Assembly (NCBI GenBank): GCA_020638195.1
Contig: JACKJC010000002.1
Span: 868,001 to 932,000, forward strand
Direction of reading: 5' to 3'
Length of the DNA stretch: 64,000 bases
Source: Methylobacteriaceae bacterium
GTDB lineage: Bacteria; Pseudomonadota; Alphaproteobacteria; Rhizobiales; Beijerinckiaceae
Shown: one piece after another, positions 1 to 8,884 of the stretch
How positions within the stretch are numbered: position 1 is the stretch's first letter
Layout of the letters: each line of letters starts with the position of its first letter
Made by a program: the position numbers and the translations under genes
Notes under the pieces: model-generated
What the model was told of the DNA's origin: nothing
The model's input: the letters and a program-made list of their open reading frames with translations, nothing else
Database searches by the model: none

Positions 1-2
1 AG

Positions 3-635
3 CGTCTCGTGTTCGGCGAATGCGGCCACGCCTGGCGCGTCGCCTATTCGTTCCTCGACACGCTGGCTGGCCCCTTCGATTTCCTCGATCCGAACTATCC
101 CGTTCCGCAGCACATCTGCGAGTTCACGAACGACCTGATCGAGAAGGGCAAGCTGCGGTTCGACAGGTCGAAGAACGACGAGTTCCGCCTGACCTTCCAC
201 GACAGCTGCAATGTCGCGCGCGCGTCGCGCATGGGCGACAAGCCCGGCGGCCAGTTCGAGATTCCGCGCGCGATCCTGCGGGCGACCTGCAACCATTTCT
301 TCGACATGGCGCCGGAGACGATCCACGAGAAGACTCTGTGTTGCGGCGGCGGCGGCGGTCTGTTGACCGACGAGCTCATGGACGTGCGTGTGAAGGGCGC
401 CCAGCCGCGCATGCGCGCGCTGAAGGAAGTCGCCGACGAGCACGGCGTGACGCACATGGCGGCGATCTGCGCGATCTGCAAGGCGCAGTTCTCGAAGATA
501 CTGCCGCAATACGGCTTCGAGATGGATGGCATCGTGAGCGTGCACCAGATGGTGTCCAACGCCATCCTGCTCACCGGTTCGACACAGGCGGAAGAGTTTG
601 ACGCGCAGCATCGGCCTGCCGATGCAACGGCGTGA
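3..635 (+). CDS. dsrK: DsrK, C-terminal part (cut by window start)
   Basis: This is the C-terminal 210 residues of DsrK, the cytoplasmic HdrD-like iron-sulfur subunit of the DsrMKJOP membrane complex. The start lies upstream of the window. The visible part contains the CCG-domain cysteine motifs of heterodisulfide-reductase-type proteins: FGECGHAWR at the beginning, DSCNVARASRMG, LCCGGGGG, and ICAICKAQ near the end. In this family such cysteines bind the catalytic [4Fe-4S] centre that is thought to handle DsrC di- or trisulfide. The stop TGA at 633-635 lies 10 bases before the dsrL start, so the genes are co-transcribed. The assignment rests on the motifs and on the following dsrLJOP order. 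Confidence 0.93.
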   Translation, partial: RLVFGECGHAWRVAYSFLDTLAGPFDFLDPNYPVPQHICEFTNDLIEKGKLRFDRSKNDEFRLTFHDSCNVARASRMGDKPGGQFEIPRAILRATCNHFFDMAPETIHEKTLCCGGGGGLLTDELMDVRVKGAQPRMRALKEVADEHGVTHMAAICAICKAQFSKILPQYGFEMDGIVSVHQMVSNAILLTGSTQAEEFDAQHRPADATA

Positions 636-645
636 GGAGACGGCG

Positions 646-2601
646 ATGAACGACCAGAGCCCCAACACCAAGCCGACGCATCGCCGTTTCAAGAACGGCG
701 AAAGCATGTGGGATTCCGTCGATCTCACGGCCAAGATTTTCCAGGCCGACAAGTCCTACAAGTGCCCGACCTACGTGCATCGTACGCCGCCGTGTCAGGG
801 CGGTTGCCCCTCCGGCCACGACATCCGTGGCTGGCTGCAGATCGCGCGTGGCATGGACAAGCCGCCGGTCGCGGGCATGCCGTGGCAGCAATACGCTTTC
901 GAGCGCATGGTCTCGGCCAATCCCTTCCCGGCGACGATGGGCCGCGTCTGCCCCGCGCCCTGCGAGGACGGCTGCAATCGCAACGAGGTCGACGATTTCG
1001 TCGGCATCAACGCGGTCGAGCAATATGTCGGCGACTGGGCGATCGAGAACGGAACGAGCCTGCCGGCGCCGCCCGCGCTATCCGGCAAGAAGATCGCGGT
1101 GATCGGCGGCGGACCGGCTGGTCTTGCGGCCGCATATTTCCTGCGCATGAAGGGTCATGCCGTCACGATCTTCGAGATGCACGAGAAGCTCGGCGGCATG
1201 ATGCGCTTCGGCATTCCCGGCTACCGCACGCCGCGCGAAATGCTCGACGCCGAGATCGGCCGTATTCTCGCGCTCGACGGCGTGAGCGCGCGCACGGGCG
1301 TGCGCGTCGGCAAGGATGTGAGCGTCGAGGAGCTCGAGCGCGATTACGACGCCATCTTCTGGGGCATTGGCGCGCAGTCCGGTCGCCCGCTGCCCGTGCC
1401 GGGGGCGGATGCGGAGAATTGCATCACCGGCGTCGAATTTCTCGACGCGTTCAACCGTGGTTGGGTGTTTTCGACCGCGAAGAAAATCGTGGTCGTCGGC
1501 GGCGGCGATACGTCGATCGACGTCGCCTCGGTCGCGCGCCGCCTCGGCCATATCAACGCCACGCATCAGCACGACACGCATGACGCCTCGACCTTCGGCT
1601 ACACGGCGCACGACGTCGCCGGCGCGTTGCGGCGCGAGGGCGCGGAAATCACGCTGACCTCGCTGTTCCCGATCGAGCAGATGACGGCGGCCGAGCACGA
1701 GCGTGAAGACGCCAAGCGCGAGGGCGTCGACATCCAGGGCGCGGTCATGCCGCTGGAAGTCGTAAAGGGCGAAGACGGCCGGGCCCGGGCGCTGCGCATG
1801 TGCAAGTGCACGATGAAGGGAACCGTGCCGCAGCCGATCGACGGCACGGAATACGAGATCGAATGCGACATGGTGATTTCCGCCATCGGCCAGATGGCGG
1901 ACCTGTCGCAGGGGCTCGAAAAGCTCGACGGCGGACGCGGCGGCATCGCCATCGATCCCGTCTACAAGGTGCGCAAGCTCGACAAGCATTTCGCCGGCGG
2001 CGACGCCGTGCGTCCGCATCTGCTGACGACCGCCATCGGCCATGGCCGCGTCGCGGCGCAGACGATGGACCACTTTTTGGCCGGCGCGTTGGAAGAGAAG
2101 CGGCCGAAGGTCGACGTGCACCAGTTCAACCTGCTGGCCGAACTGCATGCGCGCAATCTCGATCCCTCGCCCTACGACCACACGCAGACGCGCGGGACGT
2201 CGGCAGCCAAGTTCGCAGTCCACAATTACGAGGACCGCTCGGCCACGCAGATCATCCCGCACAAGGATTTATTCAAGGGGCATTTCAACTTCGTCGAACG
2301 CAACAAGCGGCAGGAGCGTCATGTCTTCGCCGACAAGGTGATCGGCGATTTCGAGGAGCGCATCGTCCGTCTGACTGAAGAACAGGCGAAGAAGGAAGGC
2401 GAGCGCTGCATGAGCTGCGGCCTGTGCTTCGAATGCGACAATTGCGTCATCTACTGCCCGCAGACGGCGGTGGCGCGCGTGCCGAAGAAGGAGCGCGCGG
2501 TCGGGCGCTACGTGTATACCGATTATACGAAGTGCATCGGCTGCCACATCTGCGCCGACGTCTGCCCGACCGGCTACATCCAGATGGGCCTCGGGGAGTA
2601 A
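646..2601 (+). CDS. dsrL: DsrL, iron-sulfur flavoprotein NAD(P)H:acceptor oxidoreductase
   Basis: DsrL (651 aa) resembles the small subunit of glutamate synthase. In sulfur oxidisers it passes electrons from DsrAB to NAD(P)+. An N-terminal cysteine-rich Fe-S region (from C40, PPCQGGCPSG, then VCPAPCEDGC) is followed by an FAD Rossmann motif AVIGGGPAGLAAA near residue 149 and an NAD(P) motif VVVGGGDTSID near residue 281. A C-terminal two-cluster ferredoxin starts at C588 (CMSCGLCFECDNC) and C630 (CIGCHICADVCP). The ATG at 646 is chosen because a GAGGAG ribosome site lies just upstream and because longer frames overlap dsrK. Its presence between dsrK and dsrJ is typical of sulfur-oxidising dsr clusters, so the pathway most likely runs in the oxidative direction. 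Confidence 0.95.
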   Translation: MNDQSPNTKPTHRRFKNGESMWDSVDLTAKIFQADKSYKCPTYVHRTPPCQGGCPSGHDIRGWLQIARGMDKPPVAGMPWQQYAFERMVSANPFPATMGRVCPAPCEDGCNRNEVDDFVGINAVEQYVGDWAIENGTSLPAPPALSGKKIAVIGGGPAGLAAAYFLRMKGHAVTIFEMHEKLGGMMRFGIPGYRTPREMLDAEIGRILALDGVSARTGVRVGKDVSVEELERDYDAIFWGIGAQSGRPLPVPGADAENCITGVEFLDAFNRGWVFSTAKKIVVVGGGDTSIDVASVARRLGHINATHQHDTHDASTFGYTAHDVAGALRREGAEITLTSLFPIEQMTAAEHEREDAKREGVDIQGAVMPLEVVKGEDGRARALRMCKCTMKGTVPQPIDGTEYEIECDMVISAIGQMADLSQGLEKLDGGRGGIAIDPVYKVRKLDKHFAGGDAVRPHLLTTAIGHGRVAAQTMDHFLAGALEEKRPKVDVHQFNLLAELHARNLDPSPYDHTQTRGTSAAKFAVHNYEDRSATQIIPHKDLFKGHFNFVERNKRQERHVFADKVIGDFEERIVRLTEEQAKKEGERCMSCGLCFECDNCVIYCPQTAVARVPKKERAVGRYVYTDYTKCIGCHICADVCPTGYIQMGLGE

Positions 2602-2604
2602 GCG

Positions 2605-3078
2605 ATGGCCGCCGTCTCGCTGCGTCGCATTCTGCTTGCCGCGCTGGTGGTGGTCGGCGCCGCGCTCGGCCTGTTGAAGGCCGAGGCGGCCGACCGCACG
2701 CCCGTGCCGCAACCCGTCAAGCCGGCGACGGCGGAAAAATGCGTCGCGGATACGCAGTTCATGCGGCGCAACCACATGAAGATGTTGCTGCACCAGCGTG
2801 ACGAAACGATGCACGAGGGTATCCGCACCAAGCAGTACAGCCTCGCCAATTGCGTGTCGTGCCACGCCGTGAAGGGCGCGGACGGCAAGCCTGTCGTCTA
2901 TTCCGACCCGAAGCATTTCTGCCGCACATGCCACAGCTATGCGGCGGTGCGGATCGATTGCTTCGAGTGCCATGCCTCGCGGCCGGAGGAGAAGGCGAAG
3001 GCTGCGGACGCGAGCGCGGGTTCTCGCGATGCGGCCCTGTCCGCGCTGTCGGCGCATGTCGCGGAGATGAAAAGATGA
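2605..3078 (+). CDS. dsrJ: DsrJ, periplasmic triheme cytochrome c
   Basis: DsrJ (157 aa) is the periplasmic triheme cytochrome of the DsrMKJOP complex. An uncleaved or cleavable N-terminal hydrophobic segment spans about residues 8-27. Three CXXCH haem sites are visible: CVSCH at residue 83, CRTCH at 106 and CFECH at 119. Upstream of the haems lies the conserved C46-V block with MRRNHM. Cys46 has the same number as the cysteine reported to ligate one haem (His/Cys ligation) in the Allochromatium vinosum protein. The gene begins 3 bases after dsrL and its stop overlaps the dsrO start (ATGA), showing tight translational coupling. Confidence 0.95.
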   Translation: MAAVSLRRILLAALVVVGAALGLLKAEAADRTPVPQPVKPATAEKCVADTQFMRRNHMKMLLHQRDETMHEGIRTKQYSLANCVSCHAVKGADGKPVVYSDPKHFCRTCHSYAAVRIDCFECHASRPEEKAKAADASAGSRDAALSALSAHVAEMKR

Positions 3079-3836
3079 GCGACGGCGGAAACGACATGAT
3101 CGCGCCCGATCGCCGCGCGCTGCTGAAAAGCGCCGTGGGCCTCGCCACGACGACGATCGCGCCGGGCGTCACCCTCTACGCCTTTGGCGTAGCGGAAGTC
3201 GGAGCCAAGCCCGCCGACCAGGCCGTTACCTCGGCCAAGCGCTGGGGCCTGCTGATCGACATCAACAAATGCCCGCCCGGTTGCGACAAGTGCGTGACCG
3301 CCTGCAGCGAGGAGAACGGCTGGAAGTCGAGCGGGCATCCCGAGACCGACGCGCAATGGATCCGCAAGGTGACGCTGCGCGATCCGCGTACGGGTGTGAA
3401 GCGCGAGGCGCCGGCGATGTGCCAGCATTGCGCGAGCCCGCCCTGCGTCGACGTGTGCCCCACCGGCGCGTCCTTCAAGCGCGCCGACGGCATCGTTCTG
3501 GTCGACAAGCACATCTGCATCGGCTGCCGCTATTGCATGATGGCCTGTCCCTACAAGGCGCGCTCCTTCGTGCACGAGGAGCACGACGATCAGAAGGTGG
3601 AAGCGCCGCGCGGCAAGGGGACGGTGGAGAGCTGCACTTTCTGCGTCACGCGCGTGGACGCCGGCCGCATTCCGGCCTGTGTCGAAGCCTGCGCCGCCAA
3701 GGCCGGCGCCGCCATGACCTTCGGCGATCTCAACGATCCCGCCAGCGACGTCTCGAAGGCGCTGGCCTCGGGCGCAAGCGCGCAAATCCGCGCCGACCTC
3801 GGACTCGATCCGGGCGTGCGTTATCGCAATCTCTGA
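3075..3836 (+). CDS. dsrO: DsrO, periplasmic ferredoxin-like Fe-S protein
   Basis: DsrO (253 aa) is the periplasmic electron-transfer subunit of DsrMKJOP, related to HybA/NrfC-type ferredoxins. A twin-arginine motif (DRRALLKSA, R13-R14) precedes a hydrophobic stretch and fits Tat export of the folded Fe-S protein. Several four-cysteine clusters follow: CPPGCDKCVTAC, CQHCASPPCVDVCPTG, CIGCRYCMMACP, and a CTFC...CVEAC set. The ATG at 3075 overlaps the dsrJ stop in an ATGA. DsrO is expected to bridge haem protein DsrJ and membrane subunit DsrP. Confidence 0.95.
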   Translation: MSDGGNDMIAPDRRALLKSAVGLATTTIAPGVTLYAFGVAEVGAKPADQAVTSAKRWGLLIDINKCPPGCDKCVTACSEENGWKSSGHPETDAQWIRKVTLRDPRTGVKREAPAMCQHCASPPCVDVCPTGASFKRADGIVLVDKHICIGCRYCMMACPYKARSFVHEEHDDQKVEAPRGKGTVESCTFCVTRVDAGRIPACVEACAAKAGAAMTFGDLNDPASDVSKALASGASAQIRADLGLDPGVRYRNL

Positions 3837-3849
3837 CGGGCGGACAGCG

Positions 3850-5049
3850 ATGGCCAAGGTAAAATTCCAGACGCTCGACGAGACCAGCGCCAGCTTCTGG
3901 GCGCTGGTCGGCCTGCATGTCGTTCTTGTCGCGCTGGGCCTCGGCGCCGCGCTCTACATGGAAGAGCACGGCCATATCGTCACCGGCATGAACAACCAGA
4001 TCGTCTGGGGCCTGCCGCATGTCTTCGCGGTGTTCCTGATCGTTTCGGCGTCGGGCGCGCTCAATGTCGCCTCGGTTTCGTCGGTGTTCAACCGGCTCGC
4101 CTACAAGCCCTATGCGCGCCTCTCGGGCATTCTCGCCATCGCGCTGCTGGCGGGCGGGTTGGCCGTGCTCGTGCTCGATCTCGGCCGGCCGGAACGGCTG
4201 ATCGTCGCGATCCTGAAGCACAATTTCAAATCGATCTTCGCCTGGAACATCTATCTCTACACGGGTTTCATGGCGATCGTGGCGGCCTATCTCTTCGCTA
4301 TGATGGATCGGCGCGCCTCGCAGAACGCCACGCTCGGAAAGTCGATCGGCTGGCTCGCCTTCGCCTGGCGCCTCATTCTCACCACCGGCACCGGCTCGAT
4401 CTTCGGCTTCCTGATTGCACGCGAACTCTACGATTCCGCGATTATGGCGCCGCTATTCATCTCCGCGTCCTTCCTCTACGGCCTCGCTTTCACCGTTCTC
4501 GTGCTGATCATGATGAGCAGCGAAACGCGCGCCGAGCTGATGACCGAGGAAATGATCGGCAAGTTCCGCGGCCTGCTGGCGATCTTCGCGCTGGCGACGC
4601 TGTTCCTGACCATCGTGCAGCACGTCACGCGGCTCTATTCGAGCGCGCATGTGGACGCCGAAATGTTCATCCTGCGCGACGGCGGCATTTACACGCTTAT
4701 GTTCTGGGGCGGGCAGATCCTGCTCGGCACGCTGCTGCCGCTCGGCCTTCTGGCGGCGCGCGGCTTCGATAGCGGTCGGCGCGGACTGACGCTGACCTCG
4801 ATGCTGTTCCTCGCCGGCGGTCTGGCGCAGATGTATGTCATCATCATCGGCGGCCAGGCGTTTCCGCTGAAGATTTTTCCGGGCTACGAGGTTTCGAGTT
4901 CCTTCGCCGACGGCGCGATCGGGCGCTATATTCCGACGCTGCCGGAGGCGCTGCTCGGGATCAGCGGTATCTCGATCGCCATGCTGCTGACGGCCGTCGC
5001 ATTGCGCCTGCTGCCGTTCCTGCCGCAGGCCGCGCCCGAGAAAGCGTAA
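3850..5049 (+). CDS. dsrP: DsrP, NrfD-type integral membrane quinone-interacting subunit
   Basis: DsrP (399 aa) is a polytopic membrane protein of the NrfD/PsrC family with about ten hydrophobic helices spread along its length. It probably exchanges electrons with the quinone pool and anchors DsrO and DsrJ. Assignment rests on the helix pattern, the length, and the invariant dsrJ-dsrO-dsrP order. It begins 13 bases after dsrO. The C terminus ends in a helix followed by a short polar tail (PQAAPEKA). No unusual feature is seen in the protein itself. Confidence 0.93.
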   Translation: MAKVKFQTLDETSASFWALVGLHVVLVALGLGAALYMEEHGHIVTGMNNQIVWGLPHVFAVFLIVSASGALNVASVSSVFNRLAYKPYARLSGILAIALLAGGLAVLVLDLGRPERLIVAILKHNFKSIFAWNIYLYTGFMAIVAAYLFAMMDRRASQNATLGKSIGWLAFAWRLILTTGTGSIFGFLIARELYDSAIMAPLFISASFLYGLAFTVLVLIMMSSETRAELMTEEMIGKFRGLLAIFALATLFLTIVQHVTRLYSSAHVDAEMFILRDGGIYTLMFWGGQILLGTLLPLGLLAARGFDSGRRGLTLTSMLFLAGGLAQMYVIIIGGQAFPLKIFPGYEVSSSFADGAIGRYIPTLPEALLGISGISIAMLLTAVALRLLPFLPQAAPEKA

Positions 5050-5057
5050 GGAGTTTC

Positions 5058-6062
5058 ATGTTTCGCGAGCCGCATCCCTTCGCGCGCTTCGTCAACATCC
5101 TCGGTCGCGGCAAGTCTTTTTCGCGCGCGCTGACGATCGAAGAGGCGAGGGAGTCGATGGGCATGATCCTCGACGGACAGGCGCTGCCCGAGCAGATCGG
5201 CGCCTATCTCATGCTGCTGCGCTTCAAGGAGGAGGCGGGGTCGGAAATCGCCGGCTTCGCGATGGCCGCGCGCGAGCGGTTCCAGAAGCCCGCCGGCGCG
5301 CCGCAGGTCGATCTCGACTGGCCGTCCTATGCCGGCAAGAAGCGGCAATTGCCATGGTACATTCTCGCGGCGCTCGCCATCGCCGGATCGGGCAAGCGCG
5401 TGCTGATGCACGGCGCCGACGGCCATACGGCGGGGCGCATCTATTCGACCAATGCGCTGGCGGCGCTCGGCGTACCCTTCGCGCGCGACGCGGAGGAGGC
5501 CGCGCGTCACCTGAACGCGCGCAATTTCGCCTATCTGCCGCTGCCGGCCATCAACGCCAAGCTGGCGGAGATGCTGGGTCTGCGGCCCATTCTCGGGCTG
5601 CGCTCGCCCGTGCATTCGCTGGTGCGCGCGCTCAATCCATTCGATGCGTCCGCCTCGATGCTCGGAGTCTTCCACCCCGGCTACATGGACATTCATCGCG
5701 ATGCGGAGGTCATTCTCGGACACGCGAGAACCGTGATCTTCCGCGGCGATGGCGGCGAGGCGGAGCGGCGGCCGAACAAGCCTTGCGAAATCTTCACCGT
5801 GCACGAGGCGGGCTATGACGAACGGCGCTGGCCCGCGACGATCGATCCGCGCCAGACGCCGGACGAGGACATGAACCTCGAGCGGCTCGCTGCGGTGTGG
5901 CGAGGCGAGGAGAGCGACGCCTATGGCGAGGCGGCGGTGATCGGCACGATCGCGCTGGCGCTGAAGGCGCTGGGCGAGGCGGACGAACCGGCCGAGGCGG
6001 AAGCCGCCGCCGAAGAGCTGTGGCGTTCGCGCGACCGCGCCAAAACCGTTCTCGCGGCCTGA
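5058..6062 (+). CDS. TrpD2/YbiB-like phosphoribosyltransferase-fold protein in the dsr operon
   Basis: This 334-aa protein resembles the glycosyltransferase family 3 fold of anthranilate phosphoribosyltransferase, in particular the TrpD2/YbiB group. An N-terminal helical domain (residues 1-75, with EEARESMGMILDGQ) precedes a nucleoside-phosphorylase-like domain with a MHGADGH loop near residue 121. YbiB-like proteins are reported to bind nucleic acid rather than make tryptophan. The usual TrpD phosphoribosyl-pyrophosphate loop (GTGGD) is replaced here by GADGH. There is no trp context. The gene sits 9 bases after dsrP and 4 bases before dsrN, so it is expressed with the sulfur-oxidation genes. 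Its role there is unknown. Confidence 0.8.
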   Translation: MFREPHPFARFVNILGRGKSFSRALTIEEARESMGMILDGQALPEQIGAYLMLLRFKEEAGSEIAGFAMAARERFQKPAGAPQVDLDWPSYAGKKRQLPWYILAALAIAGSGKRVLMHGADGHTAGRIYSTNALAALGVPFARDAEEAARHLNARNFAYLPLPAINAKLAEMLGLRPILGLRSPVHSLVRALNPFDASASMLGVFHPGYMDIHRDAEVILGHARTVIFRGDGGEAERRPNKPCEIFTVHEAGYDERRWPATIDPRQTPDEDMNLERLAAVWRGEESDAYGEAAVIGTIALALKALGEADEPAEAEAAAEELWRSRDRAKTVLAA

Positions 6063-6065
6063 GCC

Positions 6066-7436
6066 ATGGGCCGCCTGTTCATCTCGGCCCTGCACAAGTC
6101 GTCCGGCAAGACGATGATTTCTGTCGGCCTCGCCGCCGCGTTTCGCGCACGCGGGCTCGCCGTGCAGACTTTCAAGAAGGGGCCTGACTACATCGATCCG
6201 ATGTGGCTGGCGCATGCGAGCGGGCGCGCCTGCTACAACCTCGACTTCAACACGCAGGAGCCGCAAGAGATCGTCGCGTCCGTCACGCGGAACGCGCAGG
6301 GCGCGGATGTCGCCCTGATCGAAGGGAACAAGGGCCTGCACGACGGGGTAGCGACCGACGGGCGCGATGCCAGCGCTGCGCTGGCGAAACTCACGCGGGC
6401 GCCGGTCGTGCTCGTCGTCGATACGCTCGGCATGACGCGCGGCGTCGCGCCCATGCTGATGGGGTTTCGCGCCTTCGATCCCGATGTGCGGATCGCCGGC
6501 GTCATTCTCAACAAGGTCGGCACGGCGCGACAGGAGACAAAACTTCGACAGGCGATCGAGGCCTATTGCGACATGCCGATTTTTGGCGTCGTCGGCCGCG
6601 ACGCCGCGCCCGCCGTGGAGGAACGGCACCTCGGCCTCGCCACGCCGGCCGAATGTGGCAGGCTCGACGCGATCATCGCGCATCTCGCCGATGTCGTCGG
6701 CAAGGGCGTGGATCTCGATCGCGTGCTTGCAGCCGCCGATCACACACCGGCGCCGGAGCCTGCGCCACTGCCGCCGACGGCGCCTGCCGATCTCACCATC
6801 GCCATCGCGCGCGACGCCGCCTTCGGCTTTTACTATGCGGACGATCTCGAAGCCCTGGAGCGCGCCGGCGCGCGGCTCGTATATTTCGACGCGTTGAAGG
6901 CCGCGCGTCTGCCCGATTGCGACGGCTTGTTCATCGGCGGCGGCTTTCCGGAAACGCAGGCCGGAGCGCTGTCGGCCAACGCGTCGCTGCGCGCCGATAT
7001 CGCGCGGGCGCTGGCTGGCGGACTGCCAGCCTATGCGGAGTGTGGCGGTCTCATGTATCTCGCCCGTTCGCTCTCCTGGCGCGGGCGGACCTTCGACATG
7101 GTGGGCGCCGTGCCGGGCGACGTCGTCATGCACGAGCGGCCGCAGGGCAGGGGGCTCGTGGTCGTCGAGGAAACGGCCGACGCGCCGTGGCCGGCGGGCG
7201 CGGGGCCGATCGCCGCGCACGAATTCCACTATGCGTCGCTCGAAAATGTCGATCCGCACGCGCGCTACGCGTGGACGATGCGGCGCGGCCACGGCATCGA
7301 CGGCGCGCGCGACGGGATCGTCGTCGGCAATCTGGTTGCGGGCTTCACGCATTTCCGGGATACGTCGCGCAACAGATGGGCGCAGCGCTTCGCGGCCTTC
7401 GTGCGCGCGCGTCGCCGGACCTCGCGCGCGGCCTGA
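6066..7436 (+). CDS. dsrN: DsrN, CbiA/CobB-like siroheme amidase
   Basis: DsrN (456 aa) belongs to the cobyrinate a,c-diamide synthase family and is believed to amidate siroheme to the siro(haem)amide used by DsrAB. The N terminus carries the nucleotide-binding loop HKSSGKTMISVG (residues 10-21) and GPDYIDPMW. The C-terminal half is a glutamine amidotransferase domain with the nucleophile C326 in AYAECGGLMYL and a late AHEFHYAS histidine motif. It is directly downstream of dsrP and the TrpD2-like gene and is followed 17 bases later by cysG, forming a cofactor-making block. A role in cobalamin synthesis is the alternative, but no other cob genes are adjacent. Confidence 0.87.
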   Translation: MGRLFISALHKSSGKTMISVGLAAAFRARGLAVQTFKKGPDYIDPMWLAHASGRACYNLDFNTQEPQEIVASVTRNAQGADVALIEGNKGLHDGVATDGRDASAALAKLTRAPVVLVVDTLGMTRGVAPMLMGFRAFDPDVRIAGVILNKVGTARQETKLRQAIEAYCDMPIFGVVGRDAAPAVEERHLGLATPAECGRLDAIIAHLADVVGKGVDLDRVLAAADHTPAPEPAPLPPTAPADLTIAIARDAAFGFYYADDLEALERAGARLVYFDALKAARLPDCDGLFIGGGFPETQAGALSANASLRADIARALAGGLPAYAECGGLMYLARSLSWRGRTFDMVGAVPGDVVMHERPQGRGLVVVEETADAPWPAGAGPIAAHEFHYASLENVDPHARYAWTMRRGHGIDGARDGIVVGNLVAGFTHFRDTSRNRWAQRFAAFVRARRRTSRAA

Positions 7437-7453
7437 CAGGACGGAACGACAAC

Positions 7454-8884
7454 TTGGAGCACCTCCCGATCTTCCTCGCCATGAGGGGCAAGTGGGCGGC
7501 CGTGATCGGCGGCGGTCTGGCGGCCGCGCGCCGCGCCGAACTGATGCTTCGCGCCGGCGCTCATGTCACTGTGTTCGCGCCTTCGTTCTCGGACGAATTC
7601 ACCGATGTCGCTGAAGCCTTCGCCTTCGAGCGCATCGCGCGCTGGCCGCACAAGGCCGCCGAACTCGAGGGCGTCGCGGTGTGCGTGGTCGCGACCGACG
7701 ACGCGGCGCAGGACGAGCGCGGGCATGCAATCGCGAAGGAGGCCAAGGCGCTGGTCAATGTCGCGACGCGGCCCGACCTCTGCGATTTCGTCCTGCCCTC
7801 GATCGTCGACCGCAGCCCGCTGGTGGTGGCGATCTCGACCGGCGGCGCCTCGCCGATCCTCGGGCGCATGTTGAAGGCCCGTCTGGAGGCGACCATTCCT
7901 GCCGCCTATGGCCGCCTTGCCGATTTCGTTCGCGAATCCCGCGCGAAGGTGAATGCGGCGATTGCGGACATGACTGGACGTCGCCGCTTCTGGGAGCGGA
8001 CGCTCGAAGGGCCGATCGGCGAGATGGTTCTGGCCGGCGACGAGGCGCGCGCCGTGCAGGCGCTCGCCGCCGAGATCGACCATGCGGCGTCAGGCGAAAG
8101 CGGAGAAAAGCTGGGCGAGGTCTATCTCGTCGGCGCGGGGCCGGGCGATCCCGACCTGCTCACTTTTCGCGCGCTCAGGCTGATGCAGAAGGCCGAGGTC
8201 GTGCTGTACGATCGTCTCGTCGATCCCGCCATCGTCAATCTCGCGCGACGCGAGGCCGAGCGCATCTATGTCGGCAAGCGACCGAAGGATCACCCGGTGC
8301 CACAGGAAGAGATCAGCGAAATGCTGATCCGCCTGGCCAGGCAGGGCAAGCGCGTATTGCGGCTGAAGGGCGGCGATCCCTTCGTGTTCGGTCGTGGCGG
8401 CGAGGAGATCGAAAAGCTCGCCGAGCATCGCATCCCCTTCCAGGTCTGCCCGGGCGTCACCGCGGCCATCGGCTGCTCCGCCTATTCGGGCATTCCGCTC
8501 ACCCATCGCGACCATGCGCAGGCCTGTGTCTTCGTCACCGCGCACAGCAAGCACGGGCCGGTCGATCTCGACTGGGCGACCGTGATCCGGCCGGACCAGA
8601 CGGTGGCGGTCTACATGGGCCTGAACCATATAGAAGAGCTGATGGCGGCCTTTGTCGCGCATGGCGCGTCACCGGACCTGCCGGCGGCGATCGTCGACAA
8701 CGGCACGCGACCGAACCAGCGCGTCGTCATCGGCACGCTGGCGGATCTGGCGGCGAAGGCGCGCGCGGCGGACCTGCGCGGACCGACCATCGTCATCGTG
8801 GGCACTGTCGTGCGCCTGCGCGAGAAACTGGATTGGCACTGGCGCCCGCAAGGCGCCGAGGGATCGAACGAGGAACAAGCATGA
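7454..8884 (+). CDS. cysG: Siroheme synthase CysG (trifunctional)
   Basis: CysG (476 aa) converts uroporphyrinogen III to siroheme: S-adenosylmethionine methylation, then NAD-dependent oxidation and iron insertion. The N-terminal half begins MEHLPIFL and has the dinucleotide loop VIGGGLAAARRAE. The C-terminal half is a uroporphyrinogen-III methyltransferase with GAGPGDPDLLT, YDRLV, LKGGDPFVFGRGGEE and VCPGVTAA motifs. A TTG codon at 7454 is taken as start because it gives the usual MxHLPIF N terminus; the first ATG (7481) would cut into the domain. Placed next to dsrN, it supplies the DsrAB cofactor. Its stop overlaps the mrp start (ATGA). Confidence 0.94.
   Translation: MEHLPIFLAMRGKWAAVIGGGLAAARRAELMLRAGAHVTVFAPSFSDEFTDVAEAFAFERIARWPHKAAELEGVAVCVVATDDAAQDERGHAIAKEAKALVNVATRPDLCDFVLPSIVDRSPLVVAISTGGASPILGRMLKARLEATIPAAYGRLADFVRESRAKVNAAIADMTGRRRFWERTLEGPIGEMVLAGDEARAVQALAAEIDHAASGESGEKLGEVYLVGAGPGDPDLLTFRALRLMQKAEVVLYDRLVDPAIVNLARREAERIYVGKRPKDHPVPQEEISEMLIRLARQGKRVLRLKGGDPFVFGRGGEEIEKLAEHRIPFQVCPGVTAAIGCSAYSGIPLTHRDHAQACVFVTAHSKHGPVDLDWATVIRPDQTVAVYMGLNHIEELMAAFVAHGASPDLPAAIVDNGTRPNQRVVIGTLADLAAKARAADLRGPTIVIVGTVVRLREKLDWHWRPQGAEGSNEEQA

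Noticed and set aside
4926..7352. Long minus-strand open frame (about 800 codons) opposite the TrpD2-like and dsrN genes
   Set aside because: It is antisense to recognised genes, is rich in Arg/Ala/His and matches no family. High GC lowers stop-codon frequency on the opposite strand.
6066..7436. Cobalamin biosynthesis gene cobB/cbiA
   Set aside because: The gene is next to dsrP and cysG with no other cob genes nearby, so DsrN is more likely.
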